A DNA stretch of 5,432 nucleotides from Spirochaetales bacterium (GTDB taxonomy: Bacteria > Spirochaetota > Spirochaetia > JAGLYY01). The stretch is from assembly GCA_023131935.1 (NCBI GenBank), contig JAGLYY010000471.1:1-5432 (forward strand), read 5' to 3'. Shown piece by piece: positions 1-5,432 of this stretch. Positions within the stretch are counted from its first letter, which is position 1; each line of letters opens with the position of its first letter. The notes under the pieces are model-generated. The model saw nothing but the letters and a program-made list of their open reading frames with translations, was not told where the DNA came from and made no database searches. Position numbers and translations under genes: made by a program.

Positions 1-169
1 TGGGTTCGGTGGCACTGAAATTCTGTACAGCCTGAATAAAAACATCCTGGAGGATATCTTCAGCTTCCTCAGAACTCCTTACCTTTGATCGAATAAAGCT
101 GAGTAGTCTCGGGTGTTCATCGCGGTATGTATTTTCAAGTTCAGCCACTTTCCTGGAAACCTTCTTCAT
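1..169 (-). CDS. ECF-type RNA polymerase sigma factor, N-terminal part (cut by window edge)
   Basis: Reading leftward from an ATG at 169-167 gives 56 residues with no stop before the window edge. The fragment matches the start of sigma-70 region 2 of extracytoplasmic-function sigma factors. A helix beginning around ENTYRDEHPRLLSFIR (residues 12-27) is followed by the typical region 2.1-2.2 stretch EEAEDILQDVFIQAV (34-48), which in the family contacts the core polymerase clamp. The -10-recognition part (2.3-2.4) and region 4 lie outside the window, so target promoters and the ECF subgroup cannot be read. The ATG is chosen because an in-frame TAG lies eight codons upstream and no other start intervenes; the SD before it is weak. 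The gene diverges from everything else here. The family normally redirects polymerase to stress or envelope genes, often under an anti-sigma factor, but no anti-sigma gene is visible. Confidence 0.85.
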   Translation of the reverse strand, partial: MKKVSRKVAELENTYRDEHPRLLSFIRSKVRSSEEAEDILQDVFIQAVQNFSATEP

Positions 170-303
170 GTTCTGTAGTTTAGTTATTATCTATGACGAA
201 GAACAGGATTTTTTCGTATAATTCGCGGATAGAATTCATGTATTTAAGAAAACATCTACCTATATGCGGCAGACAGATTCTCCAAATTTGACGGTAGAAC
301 TTG

Positions 304-312
304 TGATATAAT
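304..312 (+). promoter_or_regulatory. Extended -10 promoter element
   Basis: TGATATAAT is a consensus TATAAT (307-312) preceded by the extended -10 TG at the correct one-base spacing. A TTGACG hexamer lies at 288-293, but its 13-bp distance from the -10 is too short for a normal sigma-70 promoter. The element would have to work mainly through the extended -10. Predicted initiation near 319 gives a leader of about 35 nt before the ATG at 356. The call is by motif only. Confidence 0.5.
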
Positions 313-341
313 GTGTTAGGTCGATCGTCATCCATAAATTT

Positions 342-349
342 AGAGGAGG
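342..349 (+). promoter_or_regulatory. Strong ribosome binding site for the 36-codon ORF
   Basis: AGAGGAGG stands six bases before an ATG at 356-358. It is the longest SD match in the window and is the main reason to take the short ORF behind it seriously. Confidence 0.6.
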
Positions 350-355
350 CATATC

Positions 356-466
356 ATGCCTTTTGAACCTTACATACATTTTGGAGCAGGCTTGGAACCG
401 ACTACCAGGAACATTGGGTCCTTACGGGGAAACGGTCACTACTATAGAACTCGGAGAAGTACCTAA
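356..466 (+). CDS. Small ORF of unknown function (36 aa), possibly a leader peptide or gene remnant
   Basis: ATG at 356 to TAA at 464-466 encodes a basic, Arg- and Tyr-containing peptide that begins MPFEPYIHFGAGLEP and ends HYYRTRRST. I do not recognise it. Support is the ideal SD (342-349) and the extended -10 promoter upstream; nothing in the peptide identifies a domain, signal peptide or membrane segment. Its base composition is like the flanking host DNA, not like the AT-rich cassette that begins about 30 bp after its stop. A second frame stays open from about 363 to 563, but it starts at a TTG with no SD in place, so I do not call it. Possibilities are the 5' remnant of a host gene cut by arrival of the cassette, a regulatory leader, or a chance ORF. 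It shows no helix-turn-helix and is too short to be a typical restriction-modification controller protein. Confidence 0.3.
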   Translation: MPFEPYIHFGAGLEPTTRNIGSLRGNGHYYRTRRST

Positions 467-520
467 CAAGGGCGTTGAATGTACTGAGAGAAAGGATTTA
501 TATTCAGAATTGGTATATAG

Positions 521-549
521 TTGTAAAAATAAGCAAATATGGATAAAAT
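521..549 (+). promoter_or_regulatory. Probable promoter of the restriction-modification operon
   Basis: TTGTAA (521-526) and TAAAAT (544-549) are separated by exactly 17 bp, matching the sigma-70 consensus at four of six and five of six positions. Initiation would fall near 556, leaving a leader of about 18 nt that contains just the SD of the methyltransferase. The region is very AT-rich, so chance -10-like matches are common (TATAGT at 516-521 is another); the correct spacing and position favour this one. Confidence 0.45.
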
Positions 550-561
550 ACATGTATGTTT

Positions 562-568
562 AAAGGAG
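562..568 (+). promoter_or_regulatory. Ribosome binding site that decides the methyltransferase start
   Basis: AAAGGAG ends five bases before a GTG at 574-576. The in-frame ATG at 556 lies upstream of this SD, has no SD of its own, and coincides with the predicted transcription start. The GTG is therefore the better start. Confidence 0.65.
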
Positions 569-573
569 AAAAT

Positions 574-2121
574 GTGTCTATAATTGATGAACTCCCCTCT
601 ATTTATTCAGACGCAATAGGAAGGAAATACGCAATCTCATGCGATGACACTCATAAAAAGAATTTTGGTCAGTATTTAACTCCAGTAGAAATAGCTAATC
701 TCATGTCTGATATGGTAACTCCAATTAAAAATAAAAATGAAATATCCATACTTGATCCAGGTTGTGGTGTTGCAATTCTTACTTCTGCCTTATGTGAAAA
801 GATCTTGGCTAATTCCCCAAATATTAAAACGATTAGCTGTTTTGGCTATGAACTTGATCCTGCAATAATTCCGTATACTCATAAATCATTGGAATATTTA
901 AATACATGGTTATCATCGAAAGGAATTGAATTTCGTTATGAAGTGATCATAAAGGATTTTATTATTGATAATTCATCTTTATTCGATGATTCTCCTTCTT
1001 TATTTCAGTTAGAAGAAACTCAAAAATTTGATATAATCATATCAAATCCGCCTTATTTTAAAATTAGTAAAGATGATATCAGGGCAAAAGTGGCCCATAA
1101 GATTGTTTTTGGACAACCTAATATTTATGGTATATTTTTGTATCTATCAGCACTTTTATTAGAAGAAAATGGTCAACTGATTTACATCACTCCAAGGAGT
1201 TATACTTCCGGTAGTTATTTTAAAGCTTTTAGAAAACATTTCCTTAATGAAGTTTCTCTTAGAAGATTTCATCTATTTTCCTCCAGAAATAAGGCTTTTA
1301 ACAGAGATGCGGTCTTGCAGGAAAATATCATTCTTCATGCTGTGAAAAACAGGAACAATGATAAAGTTATAGAAATTAGCACAAGTTCCGGCTCCCTTTC
1401 GGATGAAGATGTGAATATTCGGTCCATACTTATGGCAAATGTTCTTATTGGTAATGAAGAAGATAAAAAAATATTTTTACCAATTACCGAAAAAGAAGAA
1501 AGCATTATTGAACATATGCATTCATGGAAAAACAATCTTAACAAACTAGGGTTTGAAATTTCTACAGGGAAAATAGTTCCTTTTCGAAACAGAAATTATC
1601 TATTAGGTGATTTTGATATTCATAAGATAAAAAAAGATTTTGTTCCATTAATCTGGATGAATCATATAAAAATGGGCGAAATAAACTGGCCTATCCCTCA
1701 ATTTAGAAAAGAACAATATTTCCATGTTTTAAAGGAATCAAGGAAATTATTAATCCCTGCTGGAAATTATGTTTTAATGCGTCGATTTAGTGCAAAAGAA
1801 GAAAAGCGTAGAATAAATACTGCCCCTCTTCTGAGAAAAGATTTAACATACGAAACAATCGGCCTTGAAAACCATTTGAATTATATTTATCGAAAAAATG
1901 GGAAAATGACTCAAGAAGAAGCTGTTGGTTTGTCTGCAATTTTTAATACAGAATTTTTTGATATTTATTTTAGAACATTTAATGGCAATACGGAAGTCAG
2001 TGCGACCGAAATGAGAGAATTGCCTTTACCTAATATTGATGTAATTCATAAAATTGGGGTTATGCTTTTAAATGAGGGTAAAAGCTTGGACGATATTGAA
2101 AATTTACTGATAGCAAGTTAA
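574..2121 (+). CDS. BsuBI/PstI-type adenine-N6 DNA methyltransferase
   Basis: The 515-residue product transfers a methyl group from S-adenosylmethionine to adenine N6 in the recognition site and so protects host DNA from the partner endonuclease. Motif order is that of a gamma-class enzyme: GQYLTP (residues 32-37, motif X), DPGCG (61-65, motif I, SAM loop), GYELDP (about 91-96, motif II acidic residue) and NPPY (158-161, motif IV, catalytic) within FDIIISNPPYFKIS. The C-terminal two thirds should contain the target recognition domain. Length agrees with M.BsuBI (501 aa) and M.PstI (507 aa). I choose GTG 574 because AAAGGAG precedes it; an ATG at 556 would add six residues. The endonuclease gene follows after 14 bp, and the pairing is the main reason for assigning the PstI/BsuBI family (CTGCAG) and not a generic Eco57I-like methylase. 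Motif I reads GCGVA where many relatives have a final Gly, a mild variation. Codon use is strongly AT-rich compared with both flanking genes. Confidence 0.9.
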   Translation: MSIIDELPSIYSDAIGRKYAISCDDTHKKNFGQYLTPVEIANLMSDMVTPIKNKNEISILDPGCGVAILTSALCEKILANSPNIKTISCFGYELDPAIIPYTHKSLEYLNTWLSSKGIEFRYEVIIKDFIIDNSSLFDDSPSLFQLEETQKFDIIISNPPYFKISKDDIRAKVAHKIVFGQPNIYGIFLYLSALLLEENGQLIYITPRSYTSGSYFKAFRKHFLNEVSLRRFHLFSSRNKAFNRDAVLQENIILHAVKNRNNDKVIEISTSSGSLSDEDVNIRSILMANVLIGNEEDKKIFLPITEKEESIIEHMHSWKNNLNKLGFEISTGKIVPFRNRNYLLGDFDIHKIKKDFVPLIWMNHIKMGEINWPIPQFRKEQYFHVLKESRKLLIPAGNYVLMRRFSAKEEKRRINTAPLLRKDLTYETIGLENHLNYIYRKNGKMTQEEAVGLSAIFNTEFFDIYFRTFNGNTEVSATEMRELPLPNIDVIHKIGVMLLNEGKSLDDIENLLIAS

Positions 2122-2135
2122 CCAGGATTTATTAA

Positions 2136-3071
2136 GTGAATAAAATAGAAGAAGCACAAGAAATTCTTGAAGATCTTGGAATGCCCAGAGCACAGAGTAA
2201 TGAAATATCTGCTTATACATTTCTTGCTTTATGCGGGATTTCAGAAAATGATAAATGGAACAAAGCATATCGACGCAGTCTTACAATTACAAAAGGAATT
2301 ATGACCTTTATTTACGAAAAATATGAGAAAGAATATGCTCCTAACACCAGAGAAACTTTCAGAAGACAAGTCCTCCATCAGTTTGTTCAGGCAAGAGTTG
2401 CTGATTATAATCCGGATAATCCTGAATTACCAACAAATAGCCCGAAAGCACATTACGCCATAACCGATCCTGTTTTGGCTGTCGCAAAATATTATGGTAA
2501 AAAAAGTTACATGAAAAAGGTTGACGACTTTATTAAGAGACAAGGAAGTTTACGAGACAAATATAGCGGAGAGAGAAAGCTCCATAAAGTTCCCGTAAAA
2601 TCACCGGATGGTAGTATTTGGGAATTGTCTCCGGGGAAACATAACATATTACAGGCAGATATTGTAGAAGAATTTGCTTCCAGATTTATTGAATCTCCAC
2701 AATTATTGTATCTTGGGGATACTGCTAAAAAGAATATGATTGTGGCGAAAGATATGTTCAAAGAGATGAATGTGAATTTAACTGAACATGATAAGTTGCC
2801 TGATGTAGTTATACTAGATAAGAAAAGAAATTGGCTATTCTTAATAGAAGCTGTTACATTTCATGGCCCAATGAGTCCGAAAAGGATTATAGAATTAAAA
2901 AAAATGTTTGATAACTGCAATATTGGAATAGTGTTTGTTAGTGCTTTCCCGAATTTCACTGAATTTAAAAGGCATTCTAATGAAATTGCTTGGGAAACGG
3001 AAGTTTGGATTTCGGAAAACCCCGATCACTTGATCCACTATAATGGAGATCGTTTCTATGGGCCAAGATGA
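2136..3071 (+). CDS. BsuBI/PstI-type restriction endonuclease
   Basis: The 311-residue product is a type II endonuclease; characterised relatives R.BsuBI (316 aa) and R.PstI (326 aa) cut CTGCAG between A and the 3' G, leaving 3' overhangs. The N-terminal half (to about 165) is the helical family domain. The C-terminal half carries the family signatures: SPGKHNILQADIVEEFASRF, YLGDT, LPDVVILD (Asp223) and LIEAVTFHGPMSPKR (Glu238), then AWETEVW and DHLIHYNGDRFYGP at the end. Asp223 and Glu238 fit a PD-(D/E)XK-like core in which the usual Lys is Val240; EAV at this place is, to my recollection, normal for this family. The start is GTG at 2136 with AGGA at 2124-2127. The gene lies 14 bp after the methyltransferase in the same direction, so the two are probably cotranscribed. 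This is the BsuBI-like tandem order and not the divergent order of PstI. No controller gene is seen, so methylase-first order and the weaker GTG and SD may limit endonuclease output. The frame is intact. Confidence 0.93.
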   Translation: MNKIEEAQEILEDLGMPRAQSNEISAYTFLALCGISENDKWNKAYRRSLTITKGIMTFIYEKYEKEYAPNTRETFRRQVLHQFVQARVADYNPDNPELPTNSPKAHYAITDPVLAVAKYYGKKSYMKKVDDFIKRQGSLRDKYSGERKLHKVPVKSPDGSIWELSPGKHNILQADIVEEFASRFIESPQLLYLGDTAKKNMIVAKDMFKEMNVNLTEHDKLPDVVILDKKRNWLFLIEAVTFHGPMSPKRIIELKKMFDNCNIGIVFVSAFPNFTEFKRHSNEIAWETEVWISENPDHLIHYNGDRFYGPR

Positions 3072-3093
3072 AATAAGATAACCCTTTTGCTAC

Positions 3094-3139
3094 CCTTTCT
3101 CCCGGTCTTGTGTGGAACCTTGAAACCGGGGTATAAAGG
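3094..3139. repeat. Interrupted inverted repeat in the spacer after the endonuclease
   Basis: CCTTT (3094-3098) and CCCGGT (3101-3106) face ACCGGG (3125-3130) and AAAGG (3135-3139), giving an 11-bp two-part stem with a 2/4-nt internal loop and an 18-nt apical loop. No T-run follows, so an intrinsic terminator for the cassette is unlikely. The repeat overlaps the candidate promoter of the lipoprotein gene and could be an operator or a leader hairpin. The large loop also allows chance. Confidence 0.35.
3108..3137 (+). promoter_or_regulatory. Candidate promoter for the lipoprotein gene
   Basis: TTGTGT (3108-3113) and TATAAA (3132-3137) are 18 bp apart. The -10 is good (five of six) and the -35 weak (three of six). 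Predicted initiation near 3144 would place the SD at 3154-3158 shortly after the transcript start. The pair lies inside the inverted repeat at 3094-3139, which could make it a regulated promoter. Confidence 0.35.
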
Positions 3140-3153
3140 AGATTAAAGACTCC

Positions 3154-3158
3154 GGAGG
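3154..3158 (+). promoter_or_regulatory. Ribosome binding site of the lipoprotein gene
   Basis: GGAGG stands four bases before ATG 3163 and sits within the palindrome CTCCGGAG (3150-3157), which might slightly mask it. It fixes the start, because the residues that follow form a clean lipoprotein signal peptide. Confidence 0.65.
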
Positions 3159-3162
3159 TAAT

Positions 3163-5432
3163 ATGAAACTGAAGACCCTTACCATTATTCTACTCATCAT
3201 TTTTGCTTTCAGCGGTTGTTCGACCGCTCCTGATACAAAAGATTCACCCGGGTTTGGTTTCACTTCCGTGGAACAACTGCCCTGGATATATGCTCCTTTC
3301 AGTGCTCCTCCGGAGGAGGTCCTCGCAGCTGCCGATGCCATCACACTCGAGGGTGAACAGGATGTTCGTATCCTTCATCACGAAGGTGTTTTCACCTTCG
3401 ATAAAGAGGGGCGGTTGGAGTCCAGAATACGTTGGGTTTACAAGATTCTGAATCAGGAGGGAGTTGAGAACTGGGCAAGCACCAAAGTTTCATGGTCTCC
3501 CTGGAATGAAAATAAACCTGAAATCCATGTCCGGGTTATAAACCCGGACGGCGGTGAATATTTCCTGAGCGAGGACCACCTGGTTGAAAATGGCAGCTCG
3601 GTGGACTCGAAAAAACTCTATAGCGATCGAAAAACCCTCTCGGCACCCTTTCCCCGTGTAACAATTGGATCGATTATCGAAGAGGAAATTGTGACAAGTG
3701 AGCATGCCCCCTTCTACAAAGAGGGAACGGTAAAAACCTGGTATTTTCAAACCAGGAACCCGATGCTCATGAATCGTCTTGTTATTGAAGTTCCGGAAGG
3801 TTTGCCCTTTCAGTATAAAAATTACCTTTTGCCCAACCTTCAACCTGTTGTTGAAAAGACCGGCAGCTTTACCCGCTATATTTTCGAAGCCTCTAATGTA
3901 GAAGTTTCTGAAGATGTTGAGGAGGGATTACCTCTCGATCATCCCCATTGGGCTTACGTGGGGTTCTCGACCGGCAGGTCCTGGCAGGAAATTGCTGAGT
4001 CCTATTCCCGAATCGTTGATGAGAAACTTGCGAATGAGGACCTCTCCGGGATAATAACTGATCATCTCCGGGAGACCCCTAAAGATACAGCTGTTGCGAT
4101 GATCTACTGGCTCAGTGAAAGGGTCAGATATACCGGCCTCGAACTTGGGGAAAACTCCATTATCCCGGTACCCCCTTCGGTCTGTCTGGACCGCGGTTTT
4201 GGGGATTGTAAAGATAAGGCCACACTCCTGGTGGGTATGCTTCGGCAAGCCGGCATCCCTGCTAATGTAGCCCTCATCAGGGCGGACACGTCGAGGGATG
4301 TTGAAACAGAGCTGCCCGGGATGGGGCGGTTCAATCACGCCATTGTATATGTTGGAGGGAAGGAGCCCTTCTGGATTGATCCTACCAGCGATTTATCCCG
4401 GGATGGGTATCTTCCATTATGGGATCAGGGCAGGTCTGCTTTAATTGCGGCCCCTGAAACCACTGGTCTTGAAAAAACCGGTATTTCAACCGCGGAGATG
4501 AACCTGACCAAGGAGATCCGTACCTACCACCTGATAGATGCCGGTTATGCCGATGTAACGGAATATACAGAGTATACAGGGGCCAATGAGGTTTATTACC
4601 GGAGCAGGTATACTGGGGTCCGGGAAGATAGTCTGAATGAAAGTCTTGAAAAATATATAAAGGAAAACTACCGGTTTGGGGAAAAGGTGGATTTTACTTA
4701 CGGTGATCCACTGGATCTTCTTACCCCCTTCACCATTACGCTGAAAATCGAAGGCGCCGGAAGAGCGATTACCGAGGAGGTCGAAGCCTTTGGGGCTGTC
4801 ATGCAAGCCGAGATCCTTGGTGAATTGCCTGATATTATCACCGTTGAATCGGATGATCCCAGGGTAAACGATTATATGTTCTATCGTCCTTTCGTCTATG
4901 AATGGATTCACCGGTTTTTGCCCCCCGCGGGTTTTGTCGCGAGAAGTCTTCCCGAAAATGAATCTCTTCATCTCGGAACCATGGTTCTGGATAAGACCTT
5001 CAATGTTCTTGATGACGGTACTATCGAAGTAATCATCCGTCTCAATTCCGGGAAGAAGATTATCAGTAATGAGGAGTTTGAAGCGACCCGGGAGGCGGTC
5101 CTGGATTTCAGTAAGTTGTCGGCGATTATGATCTCTTTTGAACATGAAGCGGAACGCCTTTTATATGAAGAGCGGTATGGCGACGCTATCCGGAGGCTTA
5201 CCGAATTGTCGATGGAAGAACCGGAGAAGGCGATTCACCCGCAGAGATTATCGAAAGTATTGCTTACTGCCGGGATTGGCGATGAAGCCCTCAGGGTTAT
5301 CCGGCGGGCTGTGGATCTTGAACCTGATGATTCCGAAGTTTGGGAAGCCCTGGCATGGATACTTCAGCATGATGAGGTCGGAAGGCGTTTTGAGCCTGGA
5401 TACGCCCGGAGTGAAGCTATCGAGGCTTATGA
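3163..5432 (+). CDS. DUF3857/transglutaminase-like lipoprotein with TPR repeats (3' end beyond window)
   Basis: From ATG 3163 the frame is open for 756 codons to the window edge. Residues 1-18 form a lipoprotein signal peptide (two Lys, a hydrophobic run, then FSGC), with Cys19 as the predicted lipidation site; Phe at -3 is a relaxed lipobox. Residues about 65-230 resemble DUF3857 (around VFTFDKEGRLESRIRWVYKI). About 308-406 is a transglutaminase-like core with a full triad: Cys349 in GFGDCKDKATLL, His392 in FNHAIVYV and Asp406 in FWIDPTSD. A beta-rich stretch follows, and TPR-like helices begin near 663 (LLYEERYGDAIRRL) and continue through AVDLEPDDSEVWEALAWILQHD at the edge. The protein probably acts at the envelope, facing the periplasm or surface. 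The fold allows cysteine-protease or transamidase chemistry, but the substrate is unknown for this family. Relatives often run past 1,000 residues, so several hundred may be missing. Codon use is GC-richer than in the restriction genes, as expected for native host DNA. Confidence 0.88.
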   Translation, partial: MKLKTLTIILLIIFAFSGCSTAPDTKDSPGFGFTSVEQLPWIYAPFSAPPEEVLAAADAITLEGEQDVRILHHEGVFTFDKEGRLESRIRWVYKILNQEGVENWASTKVSWSPWNENKPEIHVRVINPDGGEYFLSEDHLVENGSSVDSKKLYSDRKTLSAPFPRVTIGSIIEEEIVTSEHAPFYKEGTVKTWYFQTRNPMLMNRLVIEVPEGLPFQYKNYLLPNLQPVVEKTGSFTRYIFEASNVEVSEDVEEGLPLDHPHWAYVGFSTGRSWQEIAESYSRIVDEKLANEDLSGIITDHLRETPKDTAVAMIYWLSERVRYTGLELGENSIIPVPPSVCLDRGFGDCKDKATLLVGMLRQAGIPANVALIRADTSRDVETELPGMGRFNHAIVYVGGKEPFWIDPTSDLSRDGYLPLWDQGRSALIAAPETTGLEKTGISTAEMNLTKEIRTYHLIDAGYADVTEYTEYTGANEVYYRSRYTGVREDSLNESLEKYIKENYRFGEKVDFTYGDPLDLLTPFTITLKIEGAGRAITEEVEAFGAVMQAEILGELPDIITVESDDPRVNDYMFYRPFVYEWIHRFLPPAGFVARSLPENESLHLGTMVLDKTFNVLDDGTIEVIIRLNSGKKIISNEEFEATREAVLDFSKLSAIMISFEHEAERLLYEERYGDAIRRLTELSMEEPEKAIHPQRLSKVLLTAGIGDEALRVIRRAVDLEPDDSEVWEALAWILQHDEVGRRFEPGYARSEAIEAY

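Larger units (their letters stand above)
170..355. other. Divergent intergenic spacer between sigma factor and small ORF
   Basis: This spacer separates the leftward sigma gene from rightward signals. I see no gene on either strand. Rightward it holds an extended -10 element and a strong SD sequence, listed separately. For the leftward sigma gene I could not find a convincing -35/-10 pair or an ECF-type autoregulatory promoter, so its start of transcription remains unknown. Confidence 0.5.
490..3090. other. Low-GC restriction-modification island inserted in host DNA
   Basis: Hand counts on sampled 60-base lines show the change in composition: 28/60 G+C at 421-480, 13/60 at 501-560, 14/60 at 1441-1500, 28/60 at 3061-3120 and 34/60 at 4201-4260. 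The AT-rich block coincides with the methyltransferase, the endonuclease and their promoter. This supports acquisition of the pair from a lower-GC donor. No transposase, integrase, tRNA attachment site or clear target-site duplication is visible at either edge, so the mechanism of entry is unknown and the edges are approximate to a few tens of bases. Confidence 0.6.

Noticed and set aside
288..312. TTGACG and TATAAT as a standard -35/-10 pair
   Set aside because: The spacing is only 13 bp, well below the 16-18 bp needed, so only the extended -10 element was reported.
1335..1544. Open frame on the minus strand inside the methyltransferase gene
   Set aside because: It is the shadow of an AT-rich coding region, has no recognisable domain, and lies wholly inside a gene with clear family motifs.
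488..3101. GAGAAAGG (488-495) and CCTTTCTC (3094-3101) as terminal inverted repeats of the cassette
   Set aside because: Eight bases chosen after searching both edges is weak evidence. The match does not extend, no target duplication flanks it, and there is no transposase.
3072..3162. Intrinsic terminator after the endonuclease gene
   Set aside because: The only stem in the spacer has an 18-nt loop and no following T-run.
3305..3318. Perfect 14-bp palindrome CTCCTCCGGAGGAG
   Set aside because: It lies within the lipoprotein coding region and follows from Pro-Pro-Glu-Glu codons. There is no second copy or regulatory context.
4486..5145. Long minus-strand open frame (219 codons) inside the lipoprotein gene
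   Set aside because: The plus-strand frame has a signal peptide, catalytic triad and TPRs across this region. The antisense frame looks like random translation of GC-richer coding DNA; the same applies to the minus-strand frames at 3490-3843 and 3928-4338.
1..5432. Lack of any CTGCAG site in the window as evidence of site avoidance
   Set aside because: I found none by eye, but only about one is expected by chance in this length, so absence means nothing without a genome-wide count.

Overview
The window appears to be a chromosomal segment of a diderm (Gram-negative-type) bacterium that carries a compact type II restriction-modification cassette between two unrelated host genes. The diderm call rests on the right-hand gene, a lipoprotein with a DUF3857-like domain, a transglutaminase-like domain and TPRs, and on the ECF sigma factor at the left edge. 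A spirochaete or a similar environmental lineage would fit the style of these proteins, but no marker settles the phylum.

Left part (1-573): the 5' end of an ECF sigma factor gene reads leftward out of the window. A spacer follows, with an extended -10 promoter and a strong Shine-Dalgarno (SD) sequence serving a 36-codon ORF of unknown meaning. Base composition drops sharply at about 480-500 (hand count 28/60 G+C at 421-480, 13/60 at 501-560). An AT-rich promoter for the cassette lies just after that.

Middle part (574-3071): an adenine-N6 DNA methyltransferase and a restriction endonuclease of the BsuBI/PstI family lie in tandem with a 14-bp gap. Family members of this type recognise CTGCAG; the methyltransferase protects the site and the endonuclease cuts unprotected DNA. 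Both reading frames are open and the diagnostic motifs are present, so the system looks intact. No controller (C) protein gene, transposase or integrase is visible.

Right part (3072-5432): composition returns to the host level at about 3070-3090. A short spacer holds an interrupted inverted repeat overlapping a possible promoter. A long lipoprotein gene follows, with a lipobox Cys, a DUF3857-like region, a complete Cys-His-Asp transglutaminase triad and the start of a TPR array. It is open to the window edge and cut by it.

The clearest biological story is horizontal acquisition of a PstI/BsuBI-type system between a divergently oriented sigma gene and an envelope-protein gene. I see no convincing wholly new system. 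The least explained element is the well-signalled small ORF at 356-466.
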